Shown here one piece after another: positions 57,221-64,000 of a stretch of DNA of 64,000 nt; within the stretch, counting starts at the first letter, position 1, and every line of letters starts with the position of its first letter. Source of the DNA: Paragonimus westermani (Eukaryota; Platyhelminthes; Trematoda; Plagiorchiida; Troglotrematidae); the NCBI GenBank assembly GCA_008508345.1, contig QNGE01001707.1:73607-137606 (forward strand), in the 5' to 3' direction. A model generated the notes under the pieces. It was not told where the DNA came from, searched no databases, and saw nothing but the letters and a program-made list of their open reading frames with translations. A program made the translations under genes and the position numbers.

Positions 57221-60200
57221 ATCCGCTGGCGACTCCGGTTCACACAGACTTCGGAGTGAATTTGCGATCTAACGAACGCCGTTCTCAGTATCCAACGACA
57301 GAAGGGGTGGTGTATTGTTGAAAGGTTTAGTGAGAGTACGCTCCCAAAAACCATGTTTAATAGGGTAGCAGTTGAGTAAGTACAAAAGAAAGCCAATTCT
57401 CTCGCCGCGAGAGTGAGAAATCCTCAAAAAGGTGGCCAAGGGGTGTGCCCGTTCAAAGAAGTGCGCAACCAGGCGTCGCTCAGTAATGGGGGACGTCAAA
57501 ATGGAACTCAGCTCACTTGTACGAATGGCCATTGTTTGCGTCAGAACAAAACCACGGTTCGAATATTCAAAAATGATGAGAGTTATACGTTACTCGAGAA
57601 ATAATACAGAAGTTTACGGGGCCCAGAACGAATACTAGTATAGGAATGGTAGCAGTAGAAGAGGTAGGAGTGAAGATGAGTAGCACAGTTTATTGCGACA
57701 GACTGTTAGGCGCAAGGGTGTCTTTCGAAGGTAATCAACCCAACAGCATCCGTCTCAAAATAATCCAACAGACCTCAACAAAATGAACAGGCTCTGTCCC
57801 CGGAACTTCCCAGGGTAATAACTTCTTTCTCACAGGTTCATTGGCCACTGGAACAGTCTTCCCTCGTAGCGCATCCGCTGAGTTATTAGAGACCGCTTCT
57901 AAACATTATTGGAACTTAACTCGGGCGTAGAAGAGTTGGAGTGGATAAGTAACTATGTTCTCGACATTTGTCGTAATCCTCAAGGACTTTACTACACTCC
58001 ATTTTCAATTATCGCCTCTTACCTCCGCAGATGCCCGCTTAACGGAGATCTCAACAAAACGACGGGAACCGGGTGCCTTGAACTCCCTACCTCAGACCGA
58101 CACATCAAGCCCCGGAGGTTTCCTTGGAGGGAATGAATGCGACACAACCACAAAAATCATGAAGCCAGCTCATAGGGCCCGAAAAGCACGTTGGCAAATA
58201 CATCCAGCCGGTTTAATAAAAGGGACGAGCTCTGAACAAGGGGGCACTCTGTAGACACTTGCTTGCTCCCCCAAACGTCGCTCCAGAGAGAAGTAGGTTT
58301 AACATATTAGTTGTGTCGCTTCCAGTGGCATCCTAATGATGGCAGCAATTCTCCTGCAGGTTGTCTTCTATTGATCTCAGGTTGAACTGTTGCTATAGTT
58401 GCCTGAGTGTACAAATCGCAACCGGCTTTCTTCATACCAACCTCATAATGAGTTTTACTGGGGCATATCGAGGTCCAGATTTAACACAATAGAAGGAAGA
58501 AGTATTGCAGAAATCACTCTAGTTGGTTTGTCAATCAGATTGTCGCCTGTTTGTTCAGGGAAGGTGTAACGTTGAGGAAGCCAATTGGCTATCTTGCTCT
58601 GTTCTTGGCGAATGTCATGATCAGAAAGCGGAATTATCCATGCATAGAATATAGAAATATTTGATCATCCGCCGAGAAACACTTCAGCGACATTTGCAGA
58701 CCAAACGACTGTCAGCCTTATTCAAATCTTCGAGAGGATATCTGGCAGGAACGAAATGCTGGAAACGCCATTAGCAACCTGTTGTTCACCTTTCCTCAAG
58801 CAGAAATGTTGTCACTGATACAATGCCCTCTGCCTCACTAGTGTGGAAAATGAAACCACTAACTTTCGATGGAAGCGCGGGGTTGCGAAACCAATTATAG
58901 ACACACAATATAGTCGATTTGGATATGAACAGCGTCCAAGTATGCAGCTTAAACTGACAGCAGTGGATGCTTCTGCTAGGTAGCTCAAGCTATGTGCAAC
59001 ATTGAAAACACAACAATCATCAAGATAAAATTGCATTTCAACCGCTCATTTTATATTATACTTATATTCTTGTTATCTTGAGTGATATCGTGGTGGGGTT
59101 TTTCTTAATCACCTGGGTAGATAGTTGGCATGCGTGTCATCTACAAGTTACATGTCGAGAAATGAAACTTCCATTGATGAGCCTTTGCGTTATTATGAGG
59201 AATGCTACGAAAACTGGAAAACTCACTGATAAGTTTTACCGGAGTCTACAACTGGGGAAAACTGACCAACAATCAGAGTCCCAGGTTTTTATATTATGAA
59301 GCTTGAACTGATGTAGCTAAAGCGGTGCAAGTGGGAATCGGTACTATCGTTGGGGAAATAAAGATCCTAAAATTTTGCCATCAGCTGTCAGGTGCGTATT
59401 GGGTTGAGTGCCAGTGGTAGGCTGCATTCAAACATAGCCGGCAACCAACAAACTGGAGAGCACGTAGATTATCAGTGATGGATGGAGACATACTAGCCAT
59501 TTTTATACCGTCCGATGAGAACCGAAAGTAGAAACAACCACTCAACACCTTCGTGTGTAACTGTTTTCAGGAATTCCACTTCGTCGACCGGTATCTGTCT
59601 GTGGTATTGACAGACAAGCAAACCGAACTTCTTATTCGGATGGACAATTAACCCACAAATGTGGCAGTGTGGGTGTGATAGTAAAGCACCGATATTTGGG
59701 ATGAAGTATAATGCAAACGCAATACGGCGAGGAATTAAAAACGCGCGTACATCTCCGAAAATACGCAAAATTTAGCGTTACTGCAAGAATGAAACGTGTA
59801 TTGTGCAACGAAAATTCGACGGAAGGATCTCCACAACGTAGAATCTATTACAGAGACCAACAGAACGCCTTTTTATATTAAAAAATGCCTGAAGTTTTTC
59901 ATCACAAGTGCAAATATGAGCTATTTTTAGATAAGGCTATTCTTCCAATTGCAACAGCTATTACATCCAATGGAATATATATTCGTCCTGAAATACGCAT
60001 TCATACGTTCGGCGAAATATCAAACAATATCCCTTCTCACCTAAATGGCCGTTTTAAACTAGCTCTGGACATAGAACACCGTACCTACAAATTCACGATG
60101 ATAGCGAGTAACCGAAGTGTACACGGCAGCGTTCTGTTAACTTCGTGTCAACTGGTCAAATACTGGAAGACTCCGGGGAAGATCAGTCAACATATTCATC

Positions 60201-61137
60201 TTCATTGGTTAACCTCTACATTAGGCGTCACCTGTCATACAAACATTCTAATTTGAACTCTGTCTTCCGTCTTCGCACTTACACACTACATCTGATGACC
60301 TTACCTTAATGCTGAAACATCCTCCTAATGAGCACAAGTTGCTGTTTGGCTCCGTTGCAGAGATTATTTGAAAAAAACACCAGACATTTTGCAGTTGATT
60401 GTTCGTTGAGGATACATCATAGTAAAAAGCCATCTTACAGTGTCGCGTGGAATCTTATACTTCCCGGATCAACCCACTGGAAACCTTTCCACTTTCCCTT
60501 ATCAGGTGAGTATCACCTGCCATAATCACAATGTACTGACCAGCGATCGCGTTTCTTTTCCAAGAATCCAAGCTACAGCCGTGCCTTCTCGCTTGTTGTA
60601 GGAGGCATAATACGAGTGCAGTGCCCCTACCTCCAGTCACGCAACTAATTTCGCTAGTCGGATGTTTGCATTTTTCCTAACGTTTCATTCAGTATTCTCA
60701 TCTTCAAGGTCATTTCCCCCCACCCTTTTGCAGCGCGCAGTCGAAACCAACAAGCGCCCACGGGTTGATTTTGAATTGCGTAAAGCAGCATGATGTCGGC
60801 AACTGGTTTCCTCTCCTCCAAAGAAACACTTACTTTGAGCTGCCTGTAACATGCAGGCCAGCCTATTCTACTCTGGATCCCCGTGACTTCGCGGACCAAT
60901 CTTCGGGCAACGTGGACGCACCAGGGGACAACGCTATTGGGAATTAGGGGTTCAAACAACTGTTCTGAAAAGAGAAACAATACGAACAAACATGAGCCGA
61001 AGACCCAGTAAGCCATGCACACGACTTACACAAACGAAAGATAAAACGGCACCGACAACACAGCAGCACGTCCCGTCACACAACTCAAATTCAATTGGTG
61101 CGCGCTCGCTGGTTTCGGTTGAGCATTACACTGCCCC
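57221..61137. other. stretch without a recognised gene
   Basis: Short open frames only. The longest with an ATG is listed at 59885. From about 60650 to 61130 the sequence may belong to retroelement LTRs: on the minus strand from 61130, TGTAATGCTCAACCGAAACC resembles the start of the LTR at 61404. Confidence 0.4.
59885..60256 (+). CDS. unrecognised 123-residue open frame
   Basis: ATG-initiated, 123 codons, beginning MPEVFHHKCKYELFLDKAIL. No motif, signal peptide or membrane segment is recognised, and no splice context supports it. It may be a chance frame. Confidence 0.15.
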   Translation: MPEVFHHKCKYELFLDKAILPIATAITSNGIYIRPEIRIHTFGEISNNIPSHLNGRFKLALDIEHRTYKFTMIASNRSVHGSVLLTSCQLVKYWKTPGKISQHIHLHWLTSTLGVTCHTNILI

Positions 61138-61404
61138 TGTAATATGCTAGTGAAGAGGGAGAACAGGGGTGTGTTGGTAACCGTTTATGGAAAACACGTA
61201 ACACTACTACAAAAGTAAGGAAACGGTAAGAAACGATATAGGGCATTACGTCACGGTTCGAACAGTTAAGTTGTCCTCAATTTGGGTCTCTTCCTCGGCG
61301 ACTGTACAAACCACCGGCTCTGTAACACAATGGAGAGGGAGAGTGATTGACCGCAGTTTTAAAACGTACTACGCGCGTCCACTTAGTTTCGGTTTCACTT
61401 TACA
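61138..61404 (-). repeat. candidate 3' LTR of the minus-strand gypsy element
   Basis: On the minus strand it starts TGTAAAGTGAAACCG at 61404, directly after a polypurine tract, and ends CATATTACA at 61138, giving TGTAA...TTACA termini over 267 bp. The right boundary is well supported by the stop-PPT-LTR order. The left boundary is inferred from the terminal repeat only. The 5' LTR lies outside the window and could not be compared. Confidence 0.55.
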
Positions 61405-61417
61405 CCATCCCCTACTG
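61405..61417 (-). promoter_or_regulatory. polypurine tract of the minus-strand gypsy element
   Basis: Minus-strand CAGTAGGGGATGG sits between the integrase stop codon (61419-61421) and the LTR start TGTAAAG. Confidence 0.7.
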
Positions 61418-61418
61418 C

Positions 61419-64000
61419 TTAAGACAGCGTCTTCGCTGTCACACGCAAGCCCCCGTCTGGCTGAACCTCGACCTCTGACCCTAACTCTGGCACATTGTCT
61501 TCAGCTCCTCCTGGCAAATCATTGTCCATGCTATCCATGAATGGTTTCAGGCGGTTATAATGGACGACCATAGGAAGACTATTTGGTGATGTCGGATCTC
61601 TTATTGAACAAGTTGAGTCAGATGTTACACGTCCTACGACAAACGGTTCTTTCCATTGTGTCTGCAGTTTTGCAGGGATGCCTGGGCGCATCGTCTCCCT
61701 GTGCAACCATACCTTATCCCCGGGTTTCAAAGGGGCCCCAAATACCTTTTTATCATAGTATTCCTTCTGATGCCGGTGTGCACTCTGTAAGTGTGTTCTC
61801 GCCATTTCGTGTGCTGACCGTAACGTATCGATTAGCTTGCAAACATATTCCGCTACCGTGGGCTGTATTCGGACGGCCGAGGGCAGGCAGATATCGGAAG
61901 GTAGTCGGATTTCTCGGCCAGTCCACAGGAAGTGAGGCGTTTGTTTAGTAGACGCGTGAACACAGCTGTGATAGGCTAGTACACACTTTGGGATCGCCAG
62001 ATCCCAATCGAGCGGGTTGCGATCTACAAACGCTTTTAGCAATTGCAAAAGTGAGCGATTGGTCCTTTCCACTTGTCCATTGCTTTGAGGGTGATAGGCG
62101 GTCGTTCGGGTTTTGTCAATTCCCAAGATTCGACAGATTTCTTGCAATAACGTGCTTTCGAAATTGGAGCCCTGGTCAGAGTGCAGCTGCCCCGGCGCTC
62201 CCCAGTGGCACACCCAGTGCTCAACGATCGCATTGCCAACCGTTTTCGCATCAATGTGGGATAAGGGTACTGCTTCACACCATTTTGTAAAATAGTCCAC
62301 CAACACAAGGACATATCGTTTGCCTCTTGAAGTTTCTGTTAGGGGGCCTATGGTGTCTACACCAACTAATTCATTTGGATAGCCAGTATGTATTGGTTGA
62401 AGTGGGGCTTTCGTTTTGTTCTTTGGATCCTTGAAACTGCCTCATTGTTCACACCGATGGCAGAAGTTCGTTACATCACGGCGCAAATGTGACCACCAAA
62501 AACGTTGTCTGGCTGCTGCCTCCAGTTTGTTTATTCCGGCATGTCCCAGCTCTCTATGGAGGTCTCCAAAAAACTTTGTCTAACACTGATCGTGAAACAA
62601 CGATTCTTTTGCCATAGTTAGGCCCGTAATCGAAAAACAACACACCCTCGCACATCGCCAAGTGGTCCCACATCGCCCACAGTCAGCGACTTTCGTAACT
62701 TTTCCCCTCCATCTCTTTACTTGTGGGTCAACTACCTTCGTTCCGTTTTCTCTCGTAAATAAAGGCAGTTTCGGGGTCGGACGCTTGGGCTGTCTGCCGT
62801 CGTCCATAGTCCGCGCCTTGCAGTGTGACTGGTGTTACGTGTTGCGTACTACAAGCCGGGCAGTCTCCATGAGCACGCCCGGGTCTTTTGGATAACGCAT
62901 CTGCATTAGCGTGACTTTTTCCAGCTCTATTTTCCCAGCTTTATGTTCACACTCGAAGTCATATTCCTGAAGAATCCCCTGCCACCGCGCAATCTGGCCT
63001 TCCGAGTACTTAAAGTTTTGAAGCCAACAGAGTGATTGCTGGTCAGTGCGAACGGTAAACCGCCTGGCCAACAAGTAGTGCCGGAAATGTTTTACGGAGA
63101 AAATCAGGGCTAGCATCTCCTTCCTAGTCGTTCAATAATTGCGTTCTCTTTTGCTAAGAACGCGGCTCCCGTAAGCGATCACTCTCTCTTGTCCGTCAGT
63201 ATTTTTGTGATGATACGGCCCCAATGGCATAGTCACTGGCATCAGTGTCTAAAATGTAACCACCGGCTGCAGGCGACAAGTCTGGTAGTGACATGATGGG
63301 CGCGGAACATAAAGAGCGTCGGAGGGTCCCGAACGCTGCTTCGCATTTTTTGGACCATTCAAACTTTCGATTTTTTTAGGAGGGTGTGCAGTGGGCTGGC
63401 GATAAGTGCGAATCCCGGTATGAATCTTCTATAATACGAGGTGAGGCCCAGAAAACTACGTACCTCCTCCGTGTTTTGCGGTGTAGGCCAGGTCATAACC
63501 TGCTCAACATTCTTAGGGTCTGTCCGAATATCGCCCCCGAAAATCACATGTCCCAGATATGTCACTTCTTTCCGCATTAACTGACACTTTGAAGGGTTGA
63601 GCGTTAGGCCTACTTGTGACAGCCTTTTCAAAAAGGTTGGCTAAATTTTTCAGGTGTTCCTCGCTTGTCTTCCCGTGGACGATAACATCATCCAGGTAAA
63701 CGAGGCACCGATGGGGAATGAGGTCGCTCAATACCCGCTGCATTAGACGTTGGAATGTGGCGGGGGCATTTGATAACCCAAAGGGCATTGTTTGGAACTC
63801 ATATAGTCCCGTGGGGACCACGAACGCCGTTTTAGCCCGGTCTGCTTCTTCTACTTCTACCTGCCAATAGCCTGAGGCTAAATCCAAAGTGCTAAAATAG
63901 ATGGAACTTCCCAGAGCGTCAAACAAATCATCGATGCGGGGCAATGGGAACGCATCATTAATGGTAACTTTGTTTAATTTCCTATAATCAACACATAGTC
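61419..64000 (-). pseudogene. Ty3/gypsy pol, near-complete but disabled, cut by the window edge
   Basis: Read from 64000 leftwards, the reverse transcriptase comes first (FSTLDLASGYWQVEVEEADR; catalytic YLDD at 63698-63687; then VTYLGHVIFGGDIRTDP). RNase H follows (LDTDASDYAIGAV near 63240; FTVRTDQQSLCWL near 63050). The integrase zinc-binding region is LHRELGHAGINKLEAAARQR then CHRCEQ. The integrase core is open from 62306 to 61419 and has GAPGQLHSDQGSNFESTL, AYHPQSNGQVERTNRSL and a C-terminal domain (LKPGDKVWLHRE). All three catalytic acidic residues of integrase appear kept. Disabling changes are a frameshift near 63630 at an A/T run, another near 63200, stops near 62834 and 62580, and a TGA at 62442-62444. 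It belongs to a different gypsy lineage from the element at 51.3 kb. Gag and protease lie beyond the window. Confidence 0.9.

Noticed and set aside
60654..61022. 122-codon minus-strand frame with a hydrophobic start as a membrane protein
   Set aside because: It lies in a likely LTR or LTR-like region left of the gypsy element and shows no family resemblance.
1..64000. Bacterial-type features: operons, CRISPR arrays, ribosome binding sites
   Set aside because: Base composition, a splice acceptor, an animal Kv channel and metazoan retroelements show a eukaryotic genome. No direct-repeat array with spacers was seen.

Overview
The window looks like nuclear DNA from a flatworm, most probably a digenean trematode. 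Four things suggest this: a Shaker-type potassium channel carried on one very large exon behind a splice acceptor, Penelope-like element (PLE) relics, a CsRn1-like Ty3/gypsy element with its paired zinc knuckle, and CR1-like LINE fragments, all in AT-rich, gene-poor DNA. I cannot name the species. The only convincing host gene is the Kv1/Shaker channel, whose large 3' coding exon is 27942-30600 (+). No donor exon could be assigned, so part of the 28 kb to its left may be its intron or upstream region.

Left part (1-27.9 kb): non-coding DNA with a PLE reverse transcriptase relic (3.8-5.6 kb, +) and two PLE GIY-YIG endonuclease relics (12.4-12.8 kb and 23.7-23.9 kb, both -). It also holds small structured repeats: a 117-bp inverted-repeat element with a 39-nt hairpin (16.63 kb), a 209-bp inverted-repeat element (27.25 kb), and two foldback elements (17.04-17.43 and 19.81-20.08 kb). 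Each foldback arm carries a 40-nt block that resembles a hammerhead ribozyme core. One foldback encloses a TATA-like promoter.

Middle part (30.6-50.2 kb): no host gene recognised. It holds an unclassified repeat whose 423-bp core occurs three times without visible change (34.2, 49.2 and 49.8 kb). The latter two flank a 200-N gap and fit a tandem repeat with a 623-bp period. There is also a LINE 3' fragment (41.9 kb), a tRNA-like sequence inside 27-bp perfect inverted repeats (46.4-46.66 kb) and a decayed gypsy pol relic (46.66-48.26 kb).

Right part (50.9-64 kb): a nest of retroelements. A CsRn1-like gypsy element (51277-56247) with near-identical 394-bp LTRs and a CCAGA target duplication sits inside the reverse transcriptase of a CR1-like LINE (about 50990-51276 and 56253-57220). 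Its internal genes are badly broken although its LTRs are nearly identical. A second, better preserved gypsy pol lies on the minus strand from 61419 to the window edge. It has a stop-PPT-LTR junction at 61404-61421 and a short candidate 3' LTR at 61138-61404.

Apart from the channel there is no pathway to reconstruct. The structure of the window is mainly the layering of mobile elements.
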